Of a stretch of 64,000 nt of DNA, positions 19,829-31,571 are shown one piece after another (position 1 is the stretch's first letter; each line of letters begins with the position of its first letter). The notes beneath the pieces are model-generated. The model saw only the letters and a list, made by a program, of their open reading frames with translations. It had not been told where the DNA came from and made no database searches. The position numbers were made by a program, and so were the translations under genes. This stretch comes from Pseudooceanicola marinus (lineage in GTDB: Bacteria > Pseudomonadota > Alphaproteobacteria > Rhodobacterales > Rhodobacteraceae), in contig NZ_PGTC01000008.1 in NCBI RefSeq assembly GCF_002786295.1, forward strand, positions 89,873 through 153,872, read 5' to 3'.

Positions 19829-20011
19829 ATGTCCGATCTGAACGCCCTGCTGGAACCTGGCATGCTCGTGCGCCATCCCATGGAGCCCGACTGGGGCACG
19901 GGGCAGGTGCAATCGAACATCGGCGGCCGGATCACGGTGAACTTCCCCGAGGCCGGCAAGATCGTCATCGACGGGTCCAGAATCGCGTTGATCCCGGTCT
20001 TCGACCACTGA
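19829..20011 (+). CDS. DUF3553 small protein
   Basis: The 60-residue protein MSDLNALLEPGMLVRHPMEP continues with DWGTGQVQSNIGGRITVNF and matches the small beta-rich DUF3553 family, which resembles KOW/Tudor-like or UvrD C-terminal domains. Function unknown; a nucleic-acid or RNA-polymerase contact is possible from the fold. The ATG at 19829 is the only start that gives the family N-terminus. It is divergent from chpT. The spacer to olsB (20012-20174) shows nothing definite. Confidence 0.75.
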   Translation: MSDLNALLEPGMLVRHPMEPDWGTGQVQSNIGGRITVNFPEAGKIVIDGSRIALIPVFDH

Positions 20012-20174
20012 AACCGTTAAGTGGTATACAGGAGGTTAATACAGGCCAGGGTTGCGCCGAAAGACCAAAGAGCTACGTGCCCACGCTTGCCTGTATCGCG
20101 CCTCTTGCCTACAACGCCGCAAGGTCGGGACATGCCCGGCCGGACAGGATGATCGCAGGACCCAAGCGCCCCTC

Positions 20175-20951
20175 ATGACCCAGACCGCCGCCCCGCAGTT
20201 CGAGACCCGCCTGGCCGCGAGCGAAGAGGAACTGCGCGCGGCGCAGCACCTGCGCTACAAGGTCTTCGTCGAGGAACTGGGCGGCAGTGGCGCCATGGTC
20301 GACCACGAGGCGGAGCTGGAGCGGGATCGCTTCGATCCGCATTTCGATCACCTGCTGCTGATCGACCACGCCCGTGCAGGTGCGCTGCGCGAGCAGGTCG
20401 TGGGCGTCTATCGCCTGCTGACCGATGACGCCGCGGCAAGGATCGGCCAGTTCTATTCCGCCGATGAATACGACCTGTCGAAGCTGACCGGCTCGGGGCG
20501 CAAGCTGCTGGAACTGGGGCGCTCCTGCCTGCACGCCGACTATCGCGGCGGGGCGGCGATGATGCATATGTGGGCCGCGCTGGCCGACTACGTGACCGAG
20601 CGCGGGATCGAGGTGCTTTTCGGTGTGGCGTCGTTCCACGGCACGGATGTCGAAGCGCTGGCCGGGCCCTTGTCGGCCCTGCATGCCCGCCACCTGGCGC
20701 CCGAAGCCCTGCGCGTGCGTGCGCTGGAGGATTCCTTCCAGCGGATGGACCTGATCCCCGAGGCCGAGCTGGATCGCGTAGCGGCCATGCGCGCCGTGCC
20801 GGCGCTGATCAAGGGTTACCTGAAGCTGGGCGGCTTTGTCGGCGAAGGCGCCTACATCGACTATGCCTTCAACACCGTGGACGTCTGCCTGGTGCTGGAC
20901 ACGCAGCTGCTGAACGAAAAGCAGAGCCGCCTGTTCCGGCGCGAGGGCTGA
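20175..20951 (+). CDS. olsB: L-ornithine N(alpha)-acyltransferase OlsB
   Basis: The 258-residue GNAT-like acyltransferase shows RLAASEEELRAAQHLRYKVF near the start, EYDLSKL, GRKLLELGRSCLHADYRGG near 110 (acyl-binding core) and ALIKGYLKLGGFVGEGAYID near 215. OlsB adds a 3-hydroxy-fatty acid from acyl-ACP to ornithine, making lyso-ornithine lipid. The OlsA-type gene 5 bp downstream supports this and completes the phosphorus-free membrane lipid pathway. The ribosome site before ATG 20175 is weak, but the longer frame from 20052 has no family sequence. Confidence 0.88.
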   Translation: MTQTAAPQFETRLAASEEELRAAQHLRYKVFVEELGGSGAMVDHEAELERDRFDPHFDHLLLIDHARAGALREQVVGVYRLLTDDAAARIGQFYSADEYDLSKLTGSGRKLLELGRSCLHADYRGGAAMMHMWAALADYVTERGIEVLFGVASFHGTDVEALAGPLSALHARHLAPEALRVRALEDSFQRMDLIPEAELDRVAAMRAVPALIKGYLKLGGFVGEGAYIDYAFNTVDVCLVLDTQLLNEKQSRLFRREG

Positions 20952-20955
20952 GGGC

Positions 20956-21795
20956 ATGAGCAGCACCTGGTATGCGCCCGAGCCGCCCGCGCCGCCACCG
21001 CCGCTGGACGGCGCCGCGAAGTGGCGCATCGCGCGCCGCGCCGGGCCGCTGGCGCTGTTCCTTCTGCTGTGCCTCGTCCTGCTGCTGCTGGTGCGCCTGG
21101 TCGAGCGTCTGCTGTGCGGGCTGCGCCGCCCGGTCACGCCGATCTTCCAGCGCCAGGTCTGCCGGGCCTTCTTTCGCCTCTCCGGTATCCGGCTGAAGGT
21201 CACCGGCACGCCGATGCGCGATCGCGGCGCGATGGTGTCGAACCACGTCAGCTGGCTGGACATCTTCACCCTGTCGGCGCCGCGCCCGGTCTTCTTTGTG
21301 TCGAAATCCGAGGTCCGCAGCTGGCCCGGCATCGGCTTTCTCGCTCGGGCCGCCGGCACCGTGTTCATCACCCGCAAGCGCGGCGATGCGAAGGCCCAGC
21401 AGGACGTGTTCCTGAACCGCCTGCGCGCCGGTCAGAGGCTGATGTTCTTCCCCGAGGGAACCTCGACCGACGGCAAGCGGGTGCTGCCCTTCAAGACCAC
21501 GCTGTTCGCCGCCTTCTTCGCACCTGAACTGCGTGACTTCTGCCACGTGCAGCCGGTCACGCTGCTTTACCGCGCGCCCGAAGGAGAGGAGCCGCGGTTC
21601 TACGGATGGTGGGGCGACATGGACTTTGGCGCGAGCTTCCTGAAGGTCTTCGGGGCGAAGCGCCAGGGCGGGGTGGAGGTGATCTATCACCCGCCGCTGG
21701 CCGTGGCCGATTTCGCCGATCGCAAGGCGCTGGCCGCCGAATGCGAACGGCGGGTGCGCAGCGCCATGCCCTGGGATTGGCAGAAGGACGCCTGA
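20956..21795 (+). CDS. olsA: Lyso-ornithine lipid O-acyltransferase (PlsC-type, OlsA)
   Basis: The 279-residue protein has one hydrophobic segment (LALFLLLCLVLLLLVRLVE, residues about 32-52) and a PlsC acyltransferase domain: NHVSWLDIF (catalytic His-x4-Asp), FITRKRGD and FPEGTSTDG. It should esterify lyso-ornithine lipid, the second step after OlsB; a role in phosphatidic acid synthesis is the alternative. It is membrane-anchored in the inner membrane. The Pro-rich N-terminus (PEPPAPPPPL) is cytosolic. Start 4 bp after the olsB stop. Confidence 0.87.
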   Translation: MSSTWYAPEPPAPPPPLDGAAKWRIARRAGPLALFLLLCLVLLLLVRLVERLLCGLRRPVTPIFQRQVCRAFFRLSGIRLKVTGTPMRDRGAMVSNHVSWLDIFTLSAPRPVFFVSKSEVRSWPGIGFLARAAGTVFITRKRGDAKAQQDVFLNRLRAGQRLMFFPEGTSTDGKRVLPFKTTLFAAFFAPELRDFCHVQPVTLLYRAPEGEEPRFYGWWGDMDFGASFLKVFGAKRQGGVEVIYHPPLAVADFADRKALAAECERRVRSAMPWDWQKDA

Positions 21796-21813
21796 GGCGC
21801 CCTTTGCCCGGGA

Positions 21814-22431
21814 TCAGAACCGTTCGGTCAGTGCCTTCAGCGCGGCGACGGCATCGACTTCGCGCCAGATCTCTTCGCCCACGCCGAAGAAATCGGTGAC
21901 AGGCGAGAGGCGCGCCACGACCTCGGGGCTCAGCCCGCCTTCGGCGACCACGGGCAGTTCGATCATCTGCGACCACCATTCGAAGACCTCGAAATCGGCG
22001 GTTTCGCCATCGGCGAGCGCGGTGGTGCCGACAGGCCCGAAGGAGATGTAGTCACAACCCGCTTCGCCCGCGTTCATGCCCTCGTGCCGGGAGGTGCCGC
22101 AGAAGGCCCCGACGATGGCATCGGCGCCAAGCGCCTTGCGCGCCTTGCGCACCGACCGCGCGCCGTCATCCAGGTGCACCCCGTCGAGACCCAGACGTTC
22201 GGCCAGCACGATATGCCGGTCGATCACCAGCGCCACGTCACGCGGCGTCGTCACCTCGCGCAGGGCGTCGGCGGCGCGACAGATGCGATCCTCGTCGTGG
22301 CTGGCCAGGGTCAGGCGGACGCAGGCGACCTCCTGCGCGTCCAGCACGGCGGCCAGGCGATCGGGGAATTCCATCAGGTCGAATTCCGGCGGGGAAATCA
22401 GATAGATCTGCGGCTGCTCTTCCTGGGACAT
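21814..22431 (-). CDS. ThiE/TenI-like thiamine-phosphate synthase-family protein
   Basis: The 205-residue TIM-barrel protein resembles thiamine phosphate synthase/TenI: FPDRLAAVLDAQEVACVRL, VALVIDRHIVLAERLGLDGV, HLDD near 85, GCDYISFGPVGTTA near 128 and VVAEGGLSPEVV near 165. It joins the thiazole and pyrimidine halves of thiamine if a true ThiE, but the second-Asp and phosphate-site pattern is less canonical than in housekeeping ThiE. It stands alone on the minus strand, convergent with olsA (18 bp apart). The start ATG at 22431 gives MSQEEQPQIYLISPPEFDL. Confidence 0.8.
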   Translation of the reverse strand: MSQEEQPQIYLISPPEFDLMEFPDRLAAVLDAQEVACVRLTLASHDEDRICRAADALREVTTPRDVALVIDRHIVLAERLGLDGVHLDDGARSVRKARKALGADAIVGAFCGTSRHEGMNAGEAGCDYISFGPVGTTALADGETADFEVFEWWSQMIELPVVAEGGLSPEVVARLSPVTDFFGVGEEIWREVDAVAALKALTERF

Positions 22432-22599
22432 TCCGGGGCCTCTCACGTTTCGGGCCGATATAGCGTGCCACCGGCGCTGGTGCAAAGGGATTGCGACGGC
22501 AGAGCGTGCAGGACCAGCGCGGCGGATCCCGGGGGCAGGGGCCTCGACAGCGCTGCCCGGCGCGTCTAGGAGGGGCCAGTCTTTCAAGGAGCCTGACCC

Positions 22600-23334
22600 A
22601 TGTCGCAACCCGCTTTCGTGCTTGTCCGCCCCCAGATGGGGGAAAACATCGGCGGAGCCGCGCGGGCGATGTGGAATTTCGGCCTCGACCGGATGCGTCT
22701 GGTCAGCCCGCGCGACGGTTGGCCCAACCCGAAGGCGGTGGCCATGGCCTCCGGCGCCGGCCGCCTGCTGGATGAGGCGAAGCTGTGCGAGACCACGGCC
22801 GAGGCGCTGGAGGATTGCTCCTACGTTTTCGCCACCACCGCCCGGGCGCGGGGTCTGACGAAACCCGTGGTGACGCCCGAACGCGCGATGGAGATCGCAC
22901 GGGAGAAGATCCTGGCGGGTGAAAAGGTGGCGGTTCTCTTCGGTCCGGAACGGGCCGGGTTGGAGAACGACGACATCGCTAAGGCCAACGCCATCATCAA
23001 CGTGCCGGTGAACCCCGAATTCGCCTCCCTCAACCTGGCGCAATGCGTGCTGCTGACGGCCTATGAATGGCGCCGCCAGGCCGTGGATGTGGAGGCCGAG
23101 CGGATGGAGATGGCGGGGGCCGACTGGGCCAGCCAGATCGAGATCGAGAAGCTGGCGGATCACTACGAGGGCCGGCTGGAAGAGGCCGGGTTCTTCTTCC
23201 CCGAGACCAAGGCGGAGGGGATGAAGCTGGTGCTGCGCAACTTCTGGTCGCGCATGCCGCTGACCCGGCCCGACGTGCAGATGATGCACGGCATCCTGCG
23301 CCAGATGGTGCGCTGGAAGGAACGCGGCGACTGA
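22600..23334 (+). CDS. trmJ: tRNA (cytidine/uridine-2'-O-)-methyltransferase TrmJ
   Basis: The 244-residue SPOUT methyltransferase carries FVLVRPQMGENIGGAARAM near the start (motif 1), VAVLFGPERAGLENDDI near 110 (motif 2) and INVPVNPEFASLNLAQCVLL near 132 (motif 3), which form the knotted SAM site. TrmJ methylates the ribose at position 32 of tRNA anticodon loops. The C-terminal helical part mediates tRNA binding. CAAGGAGCCTGACCC precedes the ATG. Confidence 0.93.
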   Translation: MSQPAFVLVRPQMGENIGGAARAMWNFGLDRMRLVSPRDGWPNPKAVAMASGAGRLLDEAKLCETTAEALEDCSYVFATTARARGLTKPVVTPERAMEIAREKILAGEKVAVLFGPERAGLENDDIAKANAIINVPVNPEFASLNLAQCVLLTAYEWRRQAVDVEAERMEMAGADWASQIEIEKLADHYEGRLEEAGFFFPETKAEGMKLVLRNFWSRMPLTRPDVQMMHGILRQMVRWKERGD

Positions 23335-23430
23335 GCCGCCCGCTTGTGCTCTCTGCGCCCCTGCGCCGCCTTGCCCCCGGGTGCGCCCGGGGCTAGGGTC
23401 CGCCGGCCAATCAGAGCCAGCGAGGGCCGC

Positions 23431-24567
23431 ATGAGCGAGAAACGCAGCATTTTCGAAGAGGTGGGCAGCGACGACGCGCGCCCCGAGATCCGCAAGGGCG
23501 GCATCGACGCCGGGCGCCGGGGATCGCGCAAGGGATTGCGCGCCTGGCTGGTCCTTCTCTTCCTCATGGTCGCCGTGATGATCGTGGTGGGCGGGCTGAC
23601 GCGGCTGACCGACAGCGGGTTGTCGATCACCGAGTGGAAACCCCTGTCGGGCGCCCTGCCGCCGATGACCCAGGCTGATTGGGAGGCGGAATTCGCCCTC
23701 TACCAGCAGATCCCGCAGTTCACCGAGATGAACTCCTGGATGGAGCTGTCGGACTTCAAGCAGATCTACTGGTGGGAATGGGGCCACCGCCAGCTTGGCC
23801 GTGCCATCGGGCTGGTCTGGGCGGTCGGGTTCCTGGGCTTCTGGATCTCGGGGCGGATGCCCACGGGCTGGGTGAAACGCTCGCTCCTGATCGGGGCCAT
23901 GGGCGGCGCACAGGGCGCCATCGGCTGGTGGATGGTCTCCTCCGGTCTCGGGGAAGGGATGCTGAGCGTCGCCTCCTACCGGCTGGCGGTGCACCTTGGC
24001 CTGGCCTTCGCGATCCTGGGCACCATCGCCTGGTATGTCTTCCTGCTGAGCCGCGAGGAACGCGACCTGATGCAGGCCCGCCGCGTGCGCGAGGCGAAAC
24101 AGTTCGGCCTGGCGACCGGCTGGATGCATTTCGCCTTCCTGCAGATCCTGCTGGGCGCGCTGGTCGCGGGGATCGACGCCGGGCGGTCCTTCACCGACTG
24201 GCCGACCATGGGTGGGCAGTTCTTCCCGCCCTATGCCTTCGACATCGAGCCGGTCTGGCGCAACTTCCTGGAAAACCCCGGGCTGGTGCAGTTCATCCAC
24301 CGCATGTCCGGATACCTGCTGCTGATCTTCGGCACCGTGGCCTTCCTGCGGGGGCGGCGCAGCGCCAACCCGGCCACGCGGCGCGCCTTCACCGCGGCCT
24401 ATATCGCCCTCTGGGGCCAGGTGGCCCTGGGCGTGGCCGCCGTCATGACCGCCGCGCATCTGCATGTGGCGATCACTCACCAGGTTGTCGCGGTGCTGCT
24501 GTGGGTGCTGATCCTGCGCGCCCGCTTCGCCGCCGCCTATCCCGTTGCCACCAGTGTCCGAGGCTGA
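23431..24567 (+). CDS. ctaA: Heme A synthase CtaA
   Basis: The 378-residue membrane protein has about eight transmembrane helices and conserved heme-ligand histidines: GGLTRLTDSGLSITEWKP near 54, WWEWGHRQLGRAIGL near 115, LAVHLGLAFAIL, FIHRMSGYLLLIFG near 290 and HLHVAITHQVVAVLL near 345. It oxidises the C8 methyl of heme O to the formyl group of heme A for cytochrome c oxidase. It follows the alphaproteobacterial type without the Cys pair of Gram-positive CtaA. Its stop lies 1 bp before the next ATG. Confidence 0.95.
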   Translation: MSEKRSIFEEVGSDDARPEIRKGGIDAGRRGSRKGLRAWLVLLFLMVAVMIVVGGLTRLTDSGLSITEWKPLSGALPPMTQADWEAEFALYQQIPQFTEMNSWMELSDFKQIYWWEWGHRQLGRAIGLVWAVGFLGFWISGRMPTGWVKRSLLIGAMGGAQGAIGWWMVSSGLGEGMLSVASYRLAVHLGLAFAILGTIAWYVFLLSREERDLMQARRVREAKQFGLATGWMHFAFLQILLGALVAGIDAGRSFTDWPTMGGQFFPPYAFDIEPVWRNFLENPGLVQFIHRMSGYLLLIFGTVAFLRGRRSANPATRRAFTAAYIALWGQVALGVAAVMTAAHLHVAITHQVVAVLLWVLILRARFAAAYPVATSVRG

Positions 24568-24568
24568 G

Positions 24569-26056
24569 ATGACCCAGACGAATACCCCCCTGGCCGAGCT
24601 TCTGGCCTACCAGAAACAGACCGAAGCCCTGGCGCAGGTCGCCGGCCGCCTTAGCTGGGACCAGGAAACCGTGATGCCCCGCGGCGCCGCCGATCAACGC
24701 GGCGAGGAGATGGCAGCGATGGAGGCCGTGCTGCACGCGCGCCGCACCGATCCCCGGTTGGGAGAGTGGCTGGATGCCTGCGAGGGCGCGGAGGTGAGCG
24801 AGGCGGATGCCGCCAAGCTGCGCCATATCCGCCGCGACTACGACCGCAGCCGCAAGATCCCCGCCGATCTGGCCGCCGAGCTGGCGCGCGTGACCTCGGT
24901 CGCGCAGGGGCAATGGGCCGAGGCGCGCGCCGCCGATGATTTCGCCGCCTTCGCCCCGGTCCTGTCCCGGGTGATTGAGCTGCGCCAGCAGGAGGGCCAG
25001 GCGCTTGCCGGCGGCGGGGACGTCTACGATGCCCTGCTGAACGATTATGAGCCGGGCGCCACCGCGACCCAGCTGGAGGCGATGTTCGCCGAGATGCGTC
25101 CGCGCCTGGTCGATCTGCGCGGCAAGGTCCTGGAGAAGCCGCAGCCCGCGGGACTGTCCGGTGACTTCCCCGCCGAGGCGCAGATGGCCTTTGCCCGCAA
25201 GCTGGCGCTGGCCTTCAACTATGATCTGACGCGCGGCCGCATCGACAAGGCGGTGCATCCTTTCAGCTCCGGCTCGGGCCACGACGTACGGATCACCACA
25301 CGCACCGCCGAGGATGACCCCTTCAACTGCTTCTTCTCGACCATCCACGAGGTCGGCCACGCCTGCTATGAGCAGAACATCGACGCGGGCTATGCCCTGA
25401 CGCCCCTCGGACAGGGCGTGTCGATGGGGGTGCATGAAAGCCAGAGCCGGATCTACGAGAACCAGCTGGGCCGCTCGCGCGCCTTCACCGGCTGGATCTA
25501 CGATCAGATGCGGGCCGATTTCGGCGACATAGGCGTCGACAGTGCCGAAGCCTTCTATGCCGCCGTGAACCGGGTGCAGAAGGACTTCATCCGGACCGAG
25601 GCGGATGAGCTTCAGTACAACCTGCACGTCATGCTGCGCTTCGACCTGGAACGGGCGCTGATCTCGGGCGATCTGAAGGTGGCCGATCTGGAAGGCGCCT
25701 GGAACGAGCGGTTCGAGGCCGATTTCGGCTATGCCGTGCCGCGCGCCTCGCTGGGCTGCCTGCAGGACGTGCATTGGTCGGTGGGGCTGTTCGGCTACTT
25801 CCCGACCTATAGCCTCGGCAATGTCTACGCGGGCTGCCTGGCACAGGCGCTGCGCGTGGATGTGCCGGATCTGGACGCGGAGCTGGCGAAGGGGATCACG
25901 GCGCCCGCCACGGACTGGCTGCGCGAGAACGTACAGCGCCACGGCGGGCTTTACGAGCCGCGCGAGGTCATCACCCGGGCCTGTGGCGCCGCGCCCACGG
26001 CCGAACCGCTGCTGGAGTATATCGAGGCGAAATTCAGCGATCTCTACGATCTCTGA
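24569..26056 (+). CDS. M32 family metallocarboxypeptidase
   Basis: The 495-residue protein belongs to the thermostable carboxypeptidase (Taq/Pfu) M32 family. The zinc site HEVGH lies in STIHEVGHACYEQNID near residue 265, and GVHESQSRIYENQLGRS near 290 supplies the third ligand. Other landmarks are LSWDQETVMPRGA near 30 and DDPFNCFFSTIHE. It removes C-terminal residues from peptides in the cytosol. It starts 1 bp after the ctaA stop, but a functional link with heme A synthesis is not expected. Confidence 0.94.
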   Translation: MTQTNTPLAELLAYQKQTEALAQVAGRLSWDQETVMPRGAADQRGEEMAAMEAVLHARRTDPRLGEWLDACEGAEVSEADAAKLRHIRRDYDRSRKIPADLAAELARVTSVAQGQWAEARAADDFAAFAPVLSRVIELRQQEGQALAGGGDVYDALLNDYEPGATATQLEAMFAEMRPRLVDLRGKVLEKPQPAGLSGDFPAEAQMAFARKLALAFNYDLTRGRIDKAVHPFSSGSGHDVRITTRTAEDDPFNCFFSTIHEVGHACYEQNIDAGYALTPLGQGVSMGVHESQSRIYENQLGRSRAFTGWIYDQMRADFGDIGVDSAEAFYAAVNRVQKDFIRTEADELQYNLHVMLRFDLERALISGDLKVADLEGAWNERFEADFGYAVPRASLGCLQDVHWSVGLFGYFPTYSLGNVYAGCLAQALRVDVPDLDAELAKGITAPATDWLRENVQRHGGLYEPREVITRACGAAPTAEPLLEYIEAKFSDLYDL

Positions 26057-26077
26057 GCGGATATTGCCCGCAGATCA

Positions 26078-26111
26078 AAGAGGGGCCGCGCAGTTGCTGC
26101 GGCCCCTTTGT
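26078..26111. terminator. Bidirectional-type terminator
   Basis: AGGGGCCGC (26081-26089) pairs with GCGGCCCCT (26099-26107) around a 9-nt loop; TTTGT follows on the plus strand and CTCTTTGATC on the minus strand. It sits between convergent genes. Confidence 0.75.
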
Positions 26112-26131
26112 AGTTGCAGCGCGATCCCGGG

Positions 26132-26854
26132 TCAGTAGCCCGGGTAAAGCTCCATCGTGTCGCGGGCGCGGAAGGTGGCGCCACGGCCGAAGGTGAAGGT
26201 GGCCAGGGCGCTGACGATGCCCGCACCATCGTCGGTGCTGCCGGCGGTCATGCCGACGTCGATCCCGTCGCGGACCTCGTAGCGGGCACCGAGGTAGCCG
26301 AATCCCTGTTCGACCGGCGCGCCATCATCGCCGACGCCGCCCGCAAGCAGGGTCCAGCGCGGCGCGGCCGGCAGGGCATAGGTCACGTCCAGACCGTAGC
26401 GGCCGCCATCGGTGCTTTCGGCGATGTCGTCGCGGTAGGCGGCAAAGGCCTCAATCCCGAAGGCGTCGCCCTGATAGGTGACCTCGGCCCCGTAGAAGTA
26501 GGAATTGCCTGGACGGCGATCCTCGGCGGCCAGGAACACGCCGTAGGACAGGGTGTCATCCAGGCGGTAGTAGCCGTGCAGGGTGGCCGAGGGCTGGGTG
26601 GATTCGTGGTGTTCATGCTTGCCGACGCCGATGTCGAGCTGCAGCCCCATGTCGTTCCAGACCAGCCCGTCGAAGGAGCCGCGGAACCGCTTGGTGTTGA
26701 CCGAGGTGTCCTCGTTATGGGCCAGCTCCAGACGCAACGTGCCGTCCAGGGTCAGCTGGGCCTGGGCCGGTTGGGCGGTCGACAGGAGCAACGCGGTGGC
26801 CGGCAGCATGGCGAAGGCAGAGAGGCAGGCGCGCGACATATGGCTTTTGAACAT
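26132..26854 (-). CDS. Exported beta-barrel-like (porin-like) outer membrane protein
   Basis: The 240-residue protein has a clear signal peptide (MFKSHMSRACLSAFAMLPAT...AQPAQA|QLTLDG). The mature part shows alternating hydrophobic strands with glycines and aromatics (GTLRLELAHNED, YYRLDDTLSYGVFLAAED, YFYGAEVTYQGDAFGIEAF, YGLDVTYALPA, FGYLGARYEVRDGIDVGM), typical of a small beta-barrel. It ends in ARDTMELYPGY, lacking the classic terminal Phe. Substrate unknown. The ribosome site before ATG 26854 is poor; ATG 26839 is a second option. Confidence 0.7.
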   Translation of the reverse strand: MFKSHMSRACLSAFAMLPATALLLSTAQPAQAQLTLDGTLRLELAHNEDTSVNTKRFRGSFDGLVWNDMGLQLDIGVGKHEHHESTQPSATLHGYYRLDDTLSYGVFLAAEDRRPGNSYFYGAEVTYQGDAFGIEAFAAYRDDIAESTDGGRYGLDVTYALPAAPRWTLLAGGVGDDGAPVEQGFGYLGARYEVRDGIDVGMTAGSTDDGAGIVSALATFTFGRGATFRARDTMELYPGY

Positions 26855-27412
26855 GGCGAAAGGTCCGTTTCTGGTCCGGCGGAGGCCGGTCAATCGTGTG
26901 AAAGGCACCGCAGACGCGCTGTGGAGGTTGGGTCGGCAAGCCTTGGCTAGCCGATATTTGTAAGCTTTGCGTTGAAAGGAAAAGGCTGTGAGCGCCCATT
27001 AGACCTGCGCTGCTGCACAAATGCCGCGCTGCTGCATCGCTGCGGGGGCGTTTAGCCCAGGGTGTCTCTTACAAGAAAAGGGGCCGGCTGTTCGGGCCGG
27101 CCCAGTGAAGGGTTTGACGGGGTAGAAGCGTCAAGCCTTTGGTTGGACGTGGCTGCGAACCGAGGTTCGCCGCTGAACGGGCGCGTCGAGCCACCTCCTG
27201 GGACACTGTCGTCTGATGTCGTCGCTCCACCGCCTGTCCGACGGCACAACCGGAACGCCGATATGTCTCTCTACCTTAGGGCGAAAAATGAAACCCGGGA
27301 AGGAGACCATTCATACGTCTGCGAAAATTCTGTACCCGGACTATGCGGTGCATGCGAAAAGCGCACAATAACCCTGGGGCGCATACCTGTGCTTGCATTC
27401 CTGCAAGGCCGG
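26855..27412. other. Gene-free stretch downstream of LysR
   Basis: These 558 bp hold no convincing gene. The stretch includes the porin promoter (26855-27050), the hairpin at 27070-27104 and a lower-GC part (about 27270-27412). The minus-strand transcript of the LysR gene probably runs through 27413-27080 as a 3' tail of about 310 nt. Confidence 0.5.
27070..27104 (-). terminator. Minus-strand terminator
   Basis: GGGCCGGC (27081-27088) pairs with GCCGGCCC (27096-27103), loop of 7 nt; read on the minus strand it is followed by CCCTTTTCTT. It would end the gyrA-LysR transcript. Confidence 0.65.
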
Positions 27413-28252
27413 TCAAATGCTGTTATATGCGTTAAAACGATCCGCCACCCAGTCCGCGATCATCTGAACAAGGGGATCCTTGCGCCGGGTCTCATGAAAA
27501 CACAAGTAAAGCGGGGTCTGCATGGGCCGGCTTTCCGGGTCGAAGGGGATCAGCTCGGGATCCTCCTGCGCGGCCCCTACGGGGATCGTGCCGGGCAGGC
27601 GAGTGGCGCGGATCGTGCGGTAGGTGTCCAGCAAGGTCTCGACCCGTATGATCGGATCCCGTCCCCCCATGATTGTGCGGCAATGCTGCGCCGGGGGGTA
27701 CCGATCATGCAGATTGTGAAGCCCGACCCAGCGACCGTCGCGCGGGCTGTCGGGATAGCAGTAGAGGTTCGTGGCGAATTTCCCGACGAAGCGGACCACC
27801 AGGCGACCCTGTTGCGGGCGGACCGCCGAGATGAACAGGTCGTTGTCGCCCAGAGCTTCCTGGTAGAACTGGTTGGTGAACGTGATTTCGAGGTCGGGGT
27901 TCTCGGAAATCAGGTCCCTCAGCCCGGGCAGCAGCACGTGGTTGGACACGGTGGGGTCGCAGCCGATGTCGACATGGCCCGCCACTGTGATCCCGTCACT
28001 GTCCCGGGTATTGAGGTAGGACTCGATCTCGTTCTCAAACGCGGTGATCGACTCGATGAGATCGCCGACGGATTCATTCGCCGTCCAGCCTTGCGGCGTC
28101 TTCAGAAACAGATCGAAACCAAGGGTTTCCGACAAGCGCCCGAGCCTTCGGGAAACGGTTGCGGGGTTGGTATCAAGCAATCTTGCTGCCGCACTCATCG
28201 AGCCCGTCTTGTGGACCGCGACCAGGTAGCGAAGGTCGTCCCAGTTCTTCAA
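27413..28252 (-). CDS. LysR-family transcriptional regulator
   Basis: The 279-residue protein starts with a LysR winged helix (MKNWDDLRYLVAVHKTGSMS, AAARLLDTNPATVSRRLGRL, residues 1-60) followed by a substrate-binding-like domain (GHVDIGCDPTVSNHVLLPGL, LEITFTNQFYQEALGDNDLF). It is slightly short for the family (usually about 300). The effector is unknown. The start is TTG at 28252 with GGGAG 8 nt upstream; a TGA directly precedes it in frame. It lies 32 bp after gyrA on the same strand, so it may be transcribed with gyrA. The codon use is less GC-rich than that of its neighbours. Confidence 0.85.
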   Translation of the reverse strand: MKNWDDLRYLVAVHKTGSMSAAARLLDTNPATVSRRLGRLSETLGFDLFLKTPQGWTANESVGDLIESITAFENEIESYLNTRDSDGITVAGHVDIGCDPTVSNHVLLPGLRDLISENPDLEITFTNQFYQEALGDNDLFISAVRPQQGRLVVRFVGKFATNLYCYPDSPRDGRWVGLHNLHDRYPPAQHCRTIMGGRDPIIRVETLLDTYRTIRATRLPGTIPVGAAQEDPELIPFDPESRPMQTPLYLCFHETRRKDPLVQMIADWVADRFNAYNSI

Positions 28253-28284
28253 TTCACTTTGCTCCCAAGCGGCCGATGTCCCCG

Positions 28285-31020
<2,736 letters not shown>

Positions 31021-31213
31021 TGAGTCTGCCTGTCTGGGGATGGCTTCTATATCTTGTTGGCGCAACTATAGCACCGCCATGATCTGGGGTGCAATGCTTG
31101 CCCCGGGGCGAAGCTGGCAGCCACCGGGTAAGGTGGCTAACATTCTGTTTTTGTTGAAAGTTAATTTTAAGGCGGGAAAGCTGGTGGGATCCGAAACGAG
31201 GAAGGACGCCACC

Positions 31214-31477
31214 ATGGGCGAAACGGAACTTCTGCTGAAGGGCTACGGGCTGACCACGGCCGAGATTTTCTACCGCCTGCCGGACTACCAAAACGTGCTG
31301 CAAAGCTATGTCTGGCAGGACTACGATCTGGCGCCGGATTACCCGAAGCTCTTCGGTTTCATCGAATTCTGGCAGGAGAACATCGAGGGGCCGCTGCACT
31401 CGGTCCGCTTCTGCCACAGCAAGGCGCTGTCGCCGACCGACTGGCGCAACGTGGTGGGCGAGCTGCGCTATCACTGA
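31214..31477 (+). CDS. usg: Usg family protein
   Basis: The 87-residue protein (MGETELLLKGYGLTTAEIFY, then RLPDYQNVLQSYVWQDYDLA and FIEFWQENIEGPLHSVRFCH) matches the Usg family of alphaproteobacteria, first noted near tryptophan genes and of unknown function. The ATG at 31214 has GAGGAAGG about 7 nt upstream. It is divergent from gyrA; an AT-rich patch at 31140-31180 is the likely promoter area. Confidence 0.82.
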   Translation: MGETELLLKGYGLTTAEIFYRLPDYQNVLQSYVWQDYDLAPDYPKLFGFIEFWQENIEGPLHSVRFCHSKALSPTDWRNVVGELRYH

Positions 31478-31511
31478 CGTTTGCCGGGACCGTGCCAAGG
31501 CCCCCAATGCG

Positions 31512-31540
31512 AAAGGGCGCCCGAAGGCGCCCCTGTTTTC
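31512..31540. terminator. Bidirectional terminator
   Basis: A perfect 7-bp stem, GGGCGCC (31515-31521) and GGCGCCC (31526-31532), with loop CGAA lies between convergent genes; CTGTTTTCC follows on the plus strand and TTTCGC on the minus strand. Confidence 0.75.
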
Positions 31541-31571
31541 CTTGGCCCGTTTTCCTGGGGGTGTCACGCGA

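Noticed and set aside
22432..24480. Long minus-strand extension of the ThiE-like frame across trmJ and ctaA
   Set aside because: Only the last 205 codons show the ThiE pattern; the rest is antisense to trmJ and ctaA.
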